Part shown: positions 1 through 7,078 of the stretch, piece by piece
Layout: each line of letters starts with the position of its first letter
How positions within the stretch are numbered: position 1 is the stretch's first letter
Origin: CAYLOC01 sp964385195
Lineage (GTDB): Bacteria > Actinomycetota > Actinomycetes > Propionibacteriales > Nocardioidaceae
Direction: 5' to 3'
Length of the DNA: 15,160 bases
Assembly (NCBI GenBank): GCA_964385195.1
Contig: CAYLOC010000060.1
Span: 1-15,160 of the forward strand
Program-made: the position numbers and the translations under genes
Notes under the pieces: generated by a model
What the model was told of the DNA's origin: nothing
Databases searched by the model: none
The model's input: only the letters and a program-made list of their open reading frames with translations

Positions 1-75
1 GGCGCCCCCGGCAGGATTCGAACCTGCGGCACACGGTTTAGGAAACCGTTGCTCTATCCCCTGAGCTACGGGGGC
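1..75 (-). tRNA. tRNA-Arg (anticodon CCU)
   Basis: Read on the minus strand, all four arms fold. The acceptor stem GCCCCCG pairs with CGGGGGC, the D stem is GCTC/GAGC, and the anticodon stem ACGGT/ACCGT encloses loop TTCCTAA. The T arm is GCAGG-TTCGAAT-CCTGC. Loop positions 34-36 read CCT, so the tRNA decodes AGG arginine codons, which are rare in such a GC-rich genome. The discriminator base is G at position 3. Positions 2-1 supply the first CC of the 3' end, and the A of a possible encoded CCA would lie just outside the window. I could not identify a convincing promoter for it. Confidence 0.96.
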
Positions 76-156
76 CATTGGCTGTCAACAACGCGCTCGG
101 AGCGCGCGAGAGTCATCCTCCCATGCGGACATGGACGGGCGGCGGAAGGGACTCAC

Positions 157-312
157 TCATCCGAAGACGCTGAAGACGATGATCAGCACGACCGCGACCA
201 CAGCCAGCACGAACGGCGTCCAGATCGCCCGTCTCGTCGGGAGCCGGATCTCCTGGCGACGATCGCGATCACGCTCGCGCGGACCCGGTCCATCTCTGGA
301 GGGATAAGCCAC
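157..312 (-). CDS. Small single-span membrane protein, 51 aa, hypothetical
   Basis: The GTG start at 312 lies 6 nt after TACGGT, a good leaderless -10 box, which is why I prefer it to the longer in-frame opening. The N-terminal half (residues 1-30) is hydrophilic and Arg-rich (motif RERDRDRRQEIRLPTRR). It is followed by one hydrophobic helix at about residues 31-50 (TPFVLAVVAVVLIIVFSVFG) that ends at the C-terminus. The charge pattern suggests an N-in, C-out tail-anchored topology. I do not recognise a named family and assign no function. It is divergent from the histidine phosphatase gene and lies 81 nt upstream of the tRNA on the same strand. The amphipathic design makes a chance ORF unlikely, but the gene is short. 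Confidence 0.66.
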   Translation of the reverse strand: MAYPSRDGPGPRERDRDRRQEIRLPTRRAIWTPFVLAVVAVVLIIVFSVFG

Positions 313-318
313 GGCTCG

Positions 319-324
319 ACCGTA
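319..324 (-). promoter_or_regulatory. -10 box for leaderless small membrane gene
   Basis: On the minus strand TACGGT matches TANNNT and is followed by 6 nt and then GTG at 312. This puts the predicted transcription start on the start codon. No good -35 is visible. It is the same arrangement as upstream of 3174, 4440 and 11422. Confidence 0.5.
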
Positions 325-409
325 CCAGCGACAGCGACACTCCCGGGCCAACCGACTCAGCGTTACCCGTTGGTAGGGGATGGCAGACTGGAAGGAGAGG
401 AGGAGGGTG

Positions 410-928
410 ATGAGGTACGTCGAATTGCGGCGCCACACCGATAACGACGGCGACGCGTTGACCCAGGACGGGGTCCGCGCCGCCGAGGAGATCGGTCGTG
501 CCGAGCTGCATCCGCCGTACACCGCCTTTGTGTCGACCGGCGCTCATCGGGCGACTCAGATGCTGGAGATCCTGCGCGCGGCCGCGGACCAACTCGACGT
601 CCCGGTAGAGGAGAAGGTCATTCTGCGTTCCTCGGTGGAGGATCGGTGGCGCTCGGTCGCCAAGTCTGCCGGCAAAGGCGCCGACCTGGAGGCGATGCGG
701 CGGATCGATCCCAATCTGGTGGAGATGGAGTCCCAGCTTCTTGGAGCCGCCCTCCGCGAGGTCGTGGACAGCCTTCCCGAGGGCGGACGTGCGCTTGTGG
801 TCGGCCACAGCCCGACCAACGAGGCCGCAGTCCTCGGCCTGACTCATGTCGTCATCCCGCCGATGGACAAGGGCGCCGGCGTCCTCGTCACCGAGTCGGG
901 TGGTAACTACGACGTGTCCCCCCTGTGA
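410..928 (+). CDS. Histidine phosphatase (phosphoglycerate mutase-like) family protein
   Basis: This is a 172-residue protein of the histidine phosphatase superfamily, SixA-like in size. The first catalytic motif is LRRHTDNDGD near the N-terminus; H9 would be the phospho-accepting histidine, with Thr in place of the usual Gly/Ala of RHG. R47 in STGAHRATQ fits the second phosphate-binding arginine, and VVGHSPTNEA supplies the second histidine, H133. The members known best remove phosphate from phosphohistidine or small metabolites; the substrate here cannot be read from sequence. ATG 410 follows a strong purine-rich ribosome site (GGAGAGGAGGAGGG), so the in-frame ATG at 380 is not needed. A GTG at 407 is also possible. 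It is divergent from the 51-aa membrane gene and upstream of the RAM-domain gene. Confidence 0.9.
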   Translation: MRYVELRRHTDNDGDALTQDGVRAAEEIGRAELHPPYTAFVSTGAHRATQMLEILRAAADQLDVPVEEKVILRSSVEDRWRSVAKSAGKGADLEAMRRIDPNLVEMESQLLGAALREVVDSLPEGGRALVVGHSPTNEAAVLGLTHVVIPPMDKGAGVLVTESGGNYDVSPL

Positions 929-963
929 GACGCCCCTATGCTGCGCACCGCCGTCGGGCGTAG

Positions 964-979
964 CCTCGGAACCCCGAGG
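964..979 (+). promoter_or_regulatory. Small hairpin upstream of the RAM-domain gene
   Basis: CCTCGG-AACC-CCGAGG is a perfect 6-bp stem with a 4-nt loop, flanked on both sides by GTAGC-like sequence. It lies between the phosphatase stop (928) and the ribosome site AAGGGA (988-993) of the next gene. It may be a weak terminator of the upstream gene or an operator. TAGCCT at 961-966 could be a -10 box overlapping it. There is no T tract. Confidence 0.35.
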
Positions 980-1000
980 TAGCGCAGAAGGGACCTGCCG

Positions 1001-1231
1001 ATGTCCACCGCATACGTACTTATCCAGGCACTACCCGGCGCCGTGGACTCCGTCGTCGACGAGATGTCCAGTTTCGACCAGGTCGAGTTCGTCGACCCCG
1101 TCGCCGGACCCTACGACGCGATTGTCGGAGTCGGCGGCACCGTCGCAGACGTCGAACCGGTCCGGGAACGCCTCAGCCAGATCGAGGATGTCACCTCCGC
1201 ACTGACCTGCCTTGCAGGGAGTGGCCGCTAG
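1001..1231 (+). CDS. Stand-alone Lrp/AsnC ligand-binding (RAM) domain protein
   Basis: This 76-residue protein matches the C-terminal ligand-binding and oligomerisation (RAM) half of Lrp/AsnC regulators: a strand at AYVLIQALPG, a helix, then VEFVDPVAGPYDAIVGVGG with the family's G-x-YD signature, and a closing helix-strand. There is no helix-turn-helix, so it should not bind DNA alone. Known single-domain relatives form ring-like oligomers and bind amino acids, and some are thought to modulate full-length Lrp proteins. The start ATG 1001 has AAGGGA 7 nt upstream. It ends on TAG inside CTAG 1228-1231, the same palindrome that ends the convergent transglycosylase gene. The ligand cannot be predicted. 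Confidence 0.9.
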   Translation: MSTAYVLIQALPGAVDSVVDEMSSFDQVEFVDPVAGPYDAIVGVGGTVADVEPVRERLSQIEDVTSALTCLAGSGR

Positions 1232-3174
1232 GGCTGATCGTCGCCCGATGCCGACGGCATTGCACACGTCGCGGGTTCGGTGGTGGTCGGCTCGGGGCTC
1301 GCCGATGACGTGGACGTCGGCGTCGCAGTCGGCGTCGGGCTCGCTGAGGCTGGTGGCGTCGTGCTCTCGGTCGGCGTCGGTGTGGCTGTCGGTGGTTCCG
1401 GGGTCGTCGCGTCTGAGGTGGGTGCATCCGACGGTGTGGGTTCCGTCGTCCCCGGGGCTGGTGACCCGGCCACGCAGTAGGGCAGGAGGTCGACGGCCCT
1501 GTCGTTGACGGTGGCCACCACTCCGTCCTCCCACGCGGAAAGCGTGACTTTGACCGGCTCATCTGCATCCGCCAGGCCCTGCAGCTCCTGTTCCAGTGAC
1601 TCATCGGCTCCGTCGCCATCCAGATCCGTGGCTTGTACGGCGCTGTAGTCCTGCGTGGTGTCGAACGGCAGTCGGACATCGGCCAGCATCCACTCATTGC
1701 CCTGGCCGGAGACCGTGCCGATGATCGAGACCGGGCCATCAAGTGCTGGCGGAGCGTAGGCGCGACCGTTGATGCCCGTGACGTTGCCCGTGGCCCGGTC
1801 GACCCGGACAGTGACGGTGTCACTGGCGCTGAGCCCCTCCAGCTCCCCCTGCAGGGAGCCGGTTATCCCGTTGCCGTCGTAGTCGTTGCCCGCCTGCAGC
1901 GCCAGACTCGGGGTCTCGAAGTCCAGCTGCTCGCCGTCGATGCTCCACACGCCGTCAGCGAAGGACAGCGTCCCGGTGAGTTTCTGGTCCTTCGAAGCCT
2001 TCTTCGTGGTCGGCGGTGCCGACGTCGGGGTAGTCGTGCGAGGAGTCTTCGACGCCGGGGGCTCGCTGCTCGGCGGCGACTGCTTCTGCTTCTTGTCCTT
2101 CGGCGGGGTGGTCGAACGGGTCGGAGACGGCGAGGGGGTCTTCGTCGGCGTCGTCGTGGTACGCGTGGTTGTGACCGGCGTGGTGGGGGTCGTCGGAGTG
2201 GACTCGGTGGGCTCGGGGCTCGGTGTCGGCGTGGCCGGCTCCGTGGTGGCTCCGGCCGGCGCGGCACCGTCAGCTGTGCCGTTCGGCAGCACGACGGCCG
2301 CGCCCTCGTCGTACCCACGCGCGAGTCGCAGCACCAACGAGACGTACGCCGAGGAATGGTTGTAGCTGAACACCGCGGCCCGCGCATTGGCGGCAGTGGC
2401 GAAGTTCGCTGACCCCGCGCACAGGTATGCCGCCGCGGACAGCGCCGCATCGTCGAAGTCGTTCGGGTCCGCAACCCCGTCGCCGTCACCGTCCAACCCG
2501 GAGGAGCGCCAGGTGCTCGGGATGAACTGCATCGGGCCCACGGCACGGTCCCACACCGTGTCGTGGTCCCAGACGCCGTTGTCGGTGTCCGCGATCCGGG
2601 CCCGCGCGCCCGCCCCGTCCAGCGGCATCCCCACGATCACCGGATACACCTCGCCGTCGGCCAGCACCTGCGATCCCGCGTACCGGCCGTGGTTGGACTC
2701 GACCTGGCCGATGGCCGCGAGCACTCCCCAGGTCAGGTGGCAGGACGGGTCCCTGGTCGCCATCGCTGCTGCCGCGTCGTGGTAGGCGCGGAACGCCGCC
2801 TCGGGGATCCCGTAACTGGTGTCGGCGCTGACCTCCGCCACTCGCTCCTTGGTGTCGTCGGTGATCACCACCGGCTTGTGGTCGCGCACCAAGGCTCCAT
2901 GCAGTTCCGGGTCCATACTCAGCCGCAGTGCCGCCGCCGTACTGCCAGCAGAGACTGACCCAGTGCGGGCCGACTCAGCCGAGGTCGACTGCTGCGTGAT
3001 CATCGGGTTGGTCAGCGGCGCCACCAGGTCCGCTGCGGTCCGCAGGTGCACGGGGCCGGGCAGCTGGTTGTGGTGGACGGCGAGGTAGGACGCCCACAGC
3101 AGGGCTGGGATCGGCAACACGATTGCCGTGATCAGCACGATGATGCGACGGTGCACCCGAGTCCAGCCCGCCAT
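1228..3174 (-). CDS. Secreted lytic transglycosylase (MltB/SLT-like) with duplicated C-terminal domain
   Basis: This 648-residue envelope enzyme would cleave peptidoglycan glycan strands and leave anhydro-muropeptides. Residues 10-33 form an uncleaved signal anchor or signal peptide. The catalytic domain spans about 110-290: AIGQVESNHGRYAG carries the likely catalytic E159, followed by AVGPMQFIPSTW (211-222), a Ca-loop-like DGDGDGVADPNDFDDAAL, and AVFSYNHSSAYVSLVL. A Thr/Pro/Ser linker (305-392) leads to two related domains of about 80 residues (398-478 and 480-565), then a second Thr/Pro tail (571-635). Cysteines sit at 567 and 637. ATG 3174 follows TAGGCT by 7 nt, suggesting a leaderless mRNA; the longer in-frame opening to 3549 runs into the GNAT gene and is rejected. 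The tail architecture suggests wall spanning or attachment. Confidence 0.9.
   Translation of the reverse strand: MAGWTRVHRRIIVLITAIVLPIPALLWASYLAVHHNQLPGPVHLRTAADLVAPLTNPMITQQSTSAESARTGSVSAGSTAAALRLSMDPELHGALVRDHKPVVITDDTKERVAEVSADTSYGIPEAAFRAYHDAAAAMATRDPSCHLTWGVLAAIGQVESNHGRYAGSQVLADGEVYPVIVGMPLDGAGARARIADTDNGVWDHDTVWDRAVGPMQFIPSTWRSSGLDGDGDGVADPNDFDDAALSAAAYLCAGSANFATAANARAAVFSYNHSSAYVSLVLRLARGYDEGAAVVLPNGTADGAAPAGATTEPATPTPSPEPTESTPTTPTTPVTTTRTTTTPTKTPSPSPTRSTTPPKDKKQKQSPPSSEPPASKTPRTTTPTSAPPTTKKASKDQKLTGTLSFADGVWSIDGEQLDFETPSLALQAGNDYDGNGITGSLQGELEGLSASDTVTVRVDRATGNVTGINGRAYAPPALDGPVSIIGTVSGQGNEWMLADVRLPFDTTQDYSAVQATDLDGDGADESLEQELQGLADADEPVKVTLSAWEDGVVATVNDRAVDLLPYCVAGSPAPGTTEPTPSDAPTSDATTPEPPTATPTPTESTTPPASASPTPTATPTSTSSASPEPTTTEPATCAMPSASGDDQP
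1270..1464 (-). repeat. Low-complexity Thr/Pro/Ser-coding tail
   Basis: This encodes residues 571-635 of the transglycosylase, almost wholly Thr, Pro, Ser, Ala and Glu. The plus strand here is a degenerate GTCGGC/GTGGTC run. Such tracts are extracellular spacers and prone to length change by slippage. Confidence 0.75.
1480..1737 (-). repeat. Second copy of duplicated domain in transglycosylase
   Basis: Residues 480-565. It aligns with the preceding copy at 1741-1983 through IGTVS, then DLDGDGADESLEQELQGL, then a V-V pattern, G-V-x-x-x-N-x-RA and a terminal P. The acidic DxDGDG loop resembles an EF-hand or dockerin-like calcium loop with Glu at position 12. Family unknown to me. Confidence 0.7.
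1741..1983 (-). repeat. First copy of duplicated domain in transglycosylase
   Basis: Residues 398-478. Key stretches are LTGTLSFADGVWSIDG, DYDGNGITGSLQGELEGL and VTGINGRAYAPP. They correspond position by position to the second copy, but the loop reads DxDGNG, with Gln instead of Glu at position 12 of the EF-hand-like loop. Confidence 0.7.
1999..2262 (-). repeat. Low-complexity Thr/Pro-coding linker
   Basis: Encodes residues 305-392 of the transglycosylase, rich in Thr, Pro, Ser and, near its end, Lys. It separates the catalytic domain from the duplicated domains and probably forms an extended wall-spanning linker. Confidence 0.75.
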
Positions 3175-3181
3175 AGCCGCC

Positions 3182-3187
3182 AGCCTA
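3182..3187 (-). promoter_or_regulatory. -10 box for leaderless transglycosylase gene
   Basis: On the minus strand TAGGCT lies 7 nt before ATG 3174, the usual actinobacterial leaderless arrangement, and no good ribosome site is present. Confidence 0.45.
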
Positions 3188-3193
3188 GATCGG

Positions 3194-3216
3194 TTCGGGT
3201 CCAAGTGGTACCCGAA
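3194..3216. promoter_or_regulatory. Inverted repeat in divergent promoter region (possible operator)
   Basis: TTCGGGT, 9 nt, then ACCCGAA: a perfect 7-bp inverted repeat between the divergent transglycosylase and GNAT genes. It lies just upstream of the proposed -10 at 3182-3187, overlapping the spacer and -35 region, where a repressor would act. The bound regulator is unknown. Confidence 0.4.
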
Positions 3217-3286
3217 TGCAACATTTCTGTACCTCCTCGGCCGACGAGGCCCCGGCTGCGGACGGGATTCGCCACAGCCCGGGGCA

Positions 3287-4405
3287 ATGCGCAAGACTCG
3301 ACAGGTGAACCAGTCACCGAGCAACCCTCCGCAAGCCGCCTCCGCTGCCGAGGAGAGTCCGGCGCTGCACCTGCCACAGGGGTGGGGCACGGCCGAGCCG
3401 TTCGGCGTCGACGTCGCCGACCTTGCGGTGTTGCTCCGGCGGCACCAGGAGGCCGCCCGCGGCTGGGCGTCTGCCTCCTTGGAGGACGTCGAGACCGAGG
3501 TCGTCGGCGCCGGGATGGAGCCGCGACAGCACCTGATGGTCCGCGACACCGACGACGCCGCCCGAGCATGGGCCAGCGTCTACGACCGTGCCGCCGGTCG
3601 CACGATGGTTGCGGTCACGGTCGACCCCGACCTGGACGCCCCGACTGCCGACGACGTCGCTGCGCAGCTGTTCCGCTGGTGTGCGCGCGAGGCCCGCGCG
3701 GTCATGGCCGACCGCGGTCTGGACCATACCCAGCTCGACAGCGGCTCGTTCGCCGGTGACGAGCGTCAACAACGGTGGCTGGCCGACGCCGGGTACCAGC
3801 GTGTACGCCGGTGGTGGCAGATGCGCCGCCCGGTCGACCCGAGCGAGGGTGAACCGGGGGTGCTCGCCGAGCCCCGTCCGGGCGTGGAGGTACGGCGGGT
3901 ACGGCGCGGCCCGGAGGGGATGCCGGACGTGGACGACCTGCACGCGGTGCACGACATCCTCGAGGAGTCCTTCGCCGACCACTTCAACTCCCACCGCGAG
4001 ACGTTCCAGGAGTTCGTCATGCGGGTCCGCACCGATCCCGGTCACCGCTGGGACCACTGGTGGCTCGCCGAGCTCGTGGACGAGGGCCCGACTCCCGTCC
4101 CCGTCGGCGCACTCGTCGGCAGCATGCTCCGCGGCGGCTTCTCCCCGGACGGGCAGCCACGGCACGCCGGCAGCTACGTCGACTACCTCGGTGTCCTCGG
4201 CACGGCCCGCGGCAGGGGAGTCGCGAAGTCGCTGCTGCGCGCGATCATCGCCGATGCCGCACGGCGCGGCCGGGACCGCGTCGGGCTGGAGGTGGACGCC
4301 GACTCACCGACCGGCGCCGACGCGCTGTACACGTCGATGGGGTTCGAGACCGCCTACGTCACCGAGTCCTGGCACTGCGACCTCCCGGCGGAGCCCCGGC
4401 CGTGA
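3287..4405 (+). CDS. Tandem-GNAT N-acetyltransferase
   Basis: This 372-residue protein has two GNAT-type halves. The C-terminal half (about 200-367) is complete: motif A is LGVLGTARGRGVAKSLLRAI (301-320), which would hold acetyl-CoA pyrophosphate, followed by VGLEVDADSPTGADALYTSMGFE. The N-terminal half (about 60-182) keeps the fold pattern, including LADAGYQRVRRWWQM near its end, but lacks a clear RxxGxG/A loop and is probably degenerate or structural. Mycothiol synthase MshD has the same two-domain plan, but nothing here specifically identifies MshD, so the substrate is open. The start is uncertain: ATG 3287 has only a GGGG upstream, while GTG 3305 is 6 nt after AAGACT and could be leaderless. 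Upstream ATGs in the same frame would overlap the divergent promoter. Confidence 0.85.
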   Translation: MRKTRQVNQSPSNPPQAASAAEESPALHLPQGWGTAEPFGVDVADLAVLLRRHQEAARGWASASLEDVETEVVGAGMEPRQHLMVRDTDDAARAWASVYDRAAGRTMVAVTVDPDLDAPTADDVAAQLFRWCAREARAVMADRGLDHTQLDSGSFAGDERQQRWLADAGYQRVRRWWQMRRPVDPSEGEPGVLAEPRPGVEVRRVRRGPEGMPDVDDLHAVHDILEESFADHFNSHRETFQEFVMRVRTDPGHRWDHWWLAELVDEGPTPVPVGALVGSMLRGGFSPDGQPRHAGSYVDYLGVLGTARGRGVAKSLLRAIIADAARRGRDRVGLEVDADSPTGADALYTSMGFETAYVTESWHCDLPAEPRP

Positions 4406-4427
4406 CCCGCAGCCTTCACCGCCTGGG

Positions 4428-4433
4428 TACATT
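4428..4433 (+). promoter_or_regulatory. -10 box for leaderless M16 operon
   Basis: TACATT, 6 nt, then GTG at 4440, with no ribosome site. This is a close match to the actinobacterial leaderless promoter form and the clearest of those in this window. It gives the M16 pair its own promoter even though the GNAT stop is only 34 nt upstream. Confidence 0.6.
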
Positions 4434-4439
4434 CGCCCT

Positions 4440-5732
4440 GTGACCGACCTGCGCTACCCCGTGACCTCCCGGACGCTCGACAACGGGCTCCGGGTCGTGG
4501 TCAGCCCGACCCCCGGAGTCGGCGTCGTCGCGGTCAACCTCTGGTACGACGTCGGCTCTCGTCACGAGCCGTCACACCGGCAAGGATTCGCGCACCTCTT
4601 CGAGCACCTGATGTTCCAAGGCTCGCGCAACGTTGCGCCCGGGGAGCACTTCTCGCTGCTCCAGGGTCACGGCGGCGTACTCAACGCCACCACCTCCTTC
4701 GACCGCACCAACTACTTCGAGGCGGTCCCGGCCGGCGTACTCGACCTCGCGTTGTGGCTGGAGGCAGACCGGATGGCCTACCTCGACGACGTCCTCACCC
4801 AGGAGAACTTCGACAACCAGGTGTCCGTCGTCGGCGCCGAACGCAGCCAGCGGATGGACAACGTCCCGTACGGAACCGTGTTCGAGAGGCTGCTGCCGCT
4901 GCTCTTCGACACCGACCACCCCTACGGCCACCTCCCCATCGGCAACCTCGCCCAGCTTCAGGAAGCGTCCCTGGACGAGGTCAGCGCCTTCCACTCCCAG
5001 TACTACATGCCCAACAACGCGGTGCTCTCGATCGTCGGCGACGTCGCTGAGGCCGACGCGTTCGGCAAAGCAGACCGCTACTTCGGCGCCATCCCCACCG
5101 GTGACGCACCGAAGCGGGAGCTGCCCGATCCGTTGCCGCCGCTGCCGCAGCCCCAGCGTCGTGAGTACGTCGAGGAGGTCCCTGCGCCCGCTGTCTGGTT
5201 CGCCGGGCGGCTTCCCGCCGACCACCCGCAGGGCCGTGCGCTCGCCGCGGCGGTGTTGGCGTCGGCGATCCTGGGGGAGGGGGAGACGAGTCGCCTGCAC
5301 CGGCGGCTGGTTCGTGGTGACCAGGTGGCGCTGGCCGCCGGCTTCGGTATCAACGCGCTGATCGCCGGCAACTCGTTCGTGATCGGTTCGGCACGCGCGG
5401 TGGCAGAGGCCGACATCGAGCAGGTGACAGCGACGTTCTGCCAGGTGGTCGAGGAGTTCGCCGAGAGCGGTCCCGCCGATGCCGAGCTGGAGATGGCCAA
5501 GGTCGAGGCGGAGCGCGACTGGCTGGATGAGATGGGCACCGTCGCTGGCCGGGCCGATGCGATCTCCGGCAGCACCCTGCTCTTCGACGAGCCGGACGCG
5601 GTCAACGACCGGCTGCCGTTGCTGCGCTCGATCACCGCCGAGGAGGTGGTGGAGGCGACCCGAGAGTGGCTGCTGCCGTGCCTGCACACCCAGGTCCGGG
5701 TCACGCCCGACGACTCCGGAGGCGAGGCGTGA
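4440..5732 (+). CDS. M16B zinc metallopeptidase, catalytic subunit
   Basis: This 430-residue protein is of typical length for an M16B subunit (insulinase/mitochondrial processing peptidase family). The inverted zinc motif HLFEH is at 52-56: H52 and H56 bind zinc and E55 is the general base. E134 in VVGAERSQRMDNVPYG fits the third ligand, and PYGHLPIG follows as in active members. The C-terminal half has SRLHRRL (R285) but lacks the downstream Tyr of the partner motif. It has no signal peptide and is probably cytoplasmic. The GTG start is set by TACATT 6 nt upstream and by the beginning of homology (LRYPVTSRTLDNGLRVVV). The stop overlaps the next start by one base (TGATG), so the two are translationally coupled. 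Confidence 0.93.
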   Translation: MTDLRYPVTSRTLDNGLRVVVSPTPGVGVVAVNLWYDVGSRHEPSHRQGFAHLFEHLMFQGSRNVAPGEHFSLLQGHGGVLNATTSFDRTNYFEAVPAGVLDLALWLEADRMAYLDDVLTQENFDNQVSVVGAERSQRMDNVPYGTVFERLLPLLFDTDHPYGHLPIGNLAQLQEASLDEVSAFHSQYYMPNNAVLSIVGDVAEADAFGKADRYFGAIPTGDAPKRELPDPLPPLPQPQRREYVEEVPAPAVWFAGRLPADHPQGRALAAAVLASAILGEGETSRLHRRLVRGDQVALAAGFGINALIAGNSFVIGSARAVAEADIEQVTATFCQVVEEFAESGPADAELEMAKVEAERDWLDEMGTVAGRADAISGSTLLFDEPDAVNDRLPLLRSITAEEVVEATREWLLPCLHTQVRVTPDDSGGEA

Positions 5733-7078
5733 TGAGCACCGGCACCCGCCCCGCCGTCCCCGCCGCCGTCGACTGGCGCTTCCCACCCGTGCACGAGAGC
5801 CGCCTCGACAACGGCACGCGGCTGTTGGTGTACCACTGCCCCGGCCAGTACGTCGTCCACGCCTCCGTGCTGTTCGGCGTACCGCTGAACGCCGAGCCAC
5901 CCGGACGCGACGGCGTCGCGGCGTTGACCGGCCGCTGCCTGAGCCGGGGAGCGGCGGGCCGAGACGCCGAGCAGTTCGCCGACGCGCTGTCGATGTGCGG
6001 CGCGGACCTGGAGGCTGGGGCGTTCCCCGACGGGTTCTCGCTTCGCCTTGCCGCACCGCTCTCCCGGCTTCCGGCGGCAACCGGGCTGATGGCCGACGTC
6101 CTGCGGGAACCGGCCTTCGCGCCGGCTGAGTTCGACCACGAACAACGGCTGACCCTGCGCGAGATCGAGCAGGCACGCGCCTACCCCACCCACGTCGCCG
6201 CCGAGCGGCTCAACGCCGCGCTGTTCGGCGACGCCCGGATCGCCCGTCCGGTCAGCGGGACCGAGGAGACCGTGCGTGCGGTGACCCGCGACGACGTGGT
6301 CGACTTCGCTGCCCGGCACCTGCGTCCCGACGCTGCGACGCTGGTGATGGCCGGCGACTTCGCCGACCTCGACCCCGAACAGGTGGCGGCGGATGCGTTC
6401 GCGGGCTGGCACGGGGGCGCTGCCCCGTCCGTCCCGACCGAGCCACGGCCCGTCGCGACGACACCTCGGGTGCTGCTCGTCGACTGGCCCGGGGCGCCGC
6501 AGTCGACCTTGCGGTTGGGCGGTCCCGGGATCTCGCGGACGGACCCGCGCTGGCCGTCGATGTTCGTGGCCAACTACCTGATCGGCGGGAGCTTCTCCTC
6601 TCGCACGAACCAGATCCTCCGGGAGGAGAAAGGCGTCACCTACGGCGTCAGCACCGTGCTTGACTCCAGCCGCGGAGCCGGCGTACTCGGGGTCTCTTCC
6701 GCCGTGCGCGCGGACGCGACCGCGGAAGCGGTAGCCGACATCATCGCCGTACTGGCCGAGGGGGCGGGCACGTTCAGCGAGGAGGAGGTTGCCGGGGCGG
6801 CGCGGGCGATCACCGACTCCGCGGTGCTCGGCTACGAGCGCGCCGCCACGATCGCCGGGCGGGTCGAGCTGTTGCTGTCCCACGGCCTGCCGCTGGAGCA
6901 CGTCGACGTGAACCTGCAACGGGTCCGCGAGGTCACCGCCGCGTCGGCGAACACCGCCTTCGGCGAGGTCGTCGCTCCCGACGCGATGACGGTGGTGGTC
7001 GTCGGCGACGCCGAGACCGTCGCCGACCCGTTACGGCAGTGGGGTTACGCCGAGGTGGAGGAGGTCCCCTCCCTGTAA
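5732..7078 (+). CDS. M16B peptidase-like partner subunit without zinc site
   Basis: This 448-residue M16 family protein has no HxxEH: the corresponding stretch reads ALTGRCLSRGAAG. It therefore cannot be the zinc subunit. It keeps the partner motif in its C-terminal half, SFSSRTNQILREEKGVTYGV, with R291 and Y304, the pair that binds substrate in the non-zinc subunit of two-component M16B enzymes and in presequence-type relatives. With the upstream gene it should form a heterodimeric peptidase. ATG 5732 overlaps the upstream TGA by one base; homology starts shortly after (VHESRLDNGTRLLV). No signal peptide is seen. Its stop codon is the first three bases of the inverted repeat at 7076-7123. 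Confidence 0.92.
   Translation: MSTGTRPAVPAAVDWRFPPVHESRLDNGTRLLVYHCPGQYVVHASVLFGVPLNAEPPGRDGVAALTGRCLSRGAAGRDAEQFADALSMCGADLEAGAFPDGFSLRLAAPLSRLPAATGLMADVLREPAFAPAEFDHEQRLTLREIEQARAYPTHVAAERLNAALFGDARIARPVSGTEETVRAVTRDDVVDFAARHLRPDAATLVMAGDFADLDPEQVAADAFAGWHGGAAPSVPTEPRPVATTPRVLLVDWPGAPQSTLRLGGPGISRTDPRWPSMFVANYLIGGSFSSRTNQILREEKGVTYGVSTVLDSSRGAGVLGVSSAVRADATAEAVADIIAVLAEGAGTFSEEEVAGAARAITDSAVLGYERAATIAGRVELLLSHGLPLEHVDVNLQRVREVTAASANTAFGEVVAPDAMTVVVVGDAETVADPLRQWGYAEVEEVPSL

Noticed and set aside
83..88. TTGACA on the minus strand as a -35 for the tRNA
   Set aside because: It is only 7 nt from the tRNA 5' end; a matching -10 would fall inside the tRNA.
92..106. Palindrome CGCGCTC-G-GAGCGCG as a terminator of the 51-aa gene
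   Set aside because: As RNA it leaves only a 5-bp stem with a 5-nt loop and no T tract, in a region where such GC palindromes are common. Not strong enough to annotate.
1280..1480. Tandem GTCGGC-like DNA repeats as a minisatellite or CRISPR-like array
   Set aside because: The units are irregular and explained by the Thr/Pro/Ser codons of the transglycosylase tail on the minus strand.
3175..3549. N-terminal extension of the transglycosylase
   Set aside because: It would run antisense through the GNAT gene and bury the signal peptide; ATG 3174 directly precedes the hydrophobic segment.
3588..4439. N-terminal extension of the first M16 gene
   Set aside because: It lies in another frame of the GNAT gene with Ser/Arg/Thr/Pro shadow composition. 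Homology begins after GTG 4440, which has a leaderless promoter.
5078..6919. Long minus-strand open frame (613 codons) across both M16 genes
   Set aside because: It spans the junction of two genes on the other strand, with biased shadow composition and no recognisable domain.
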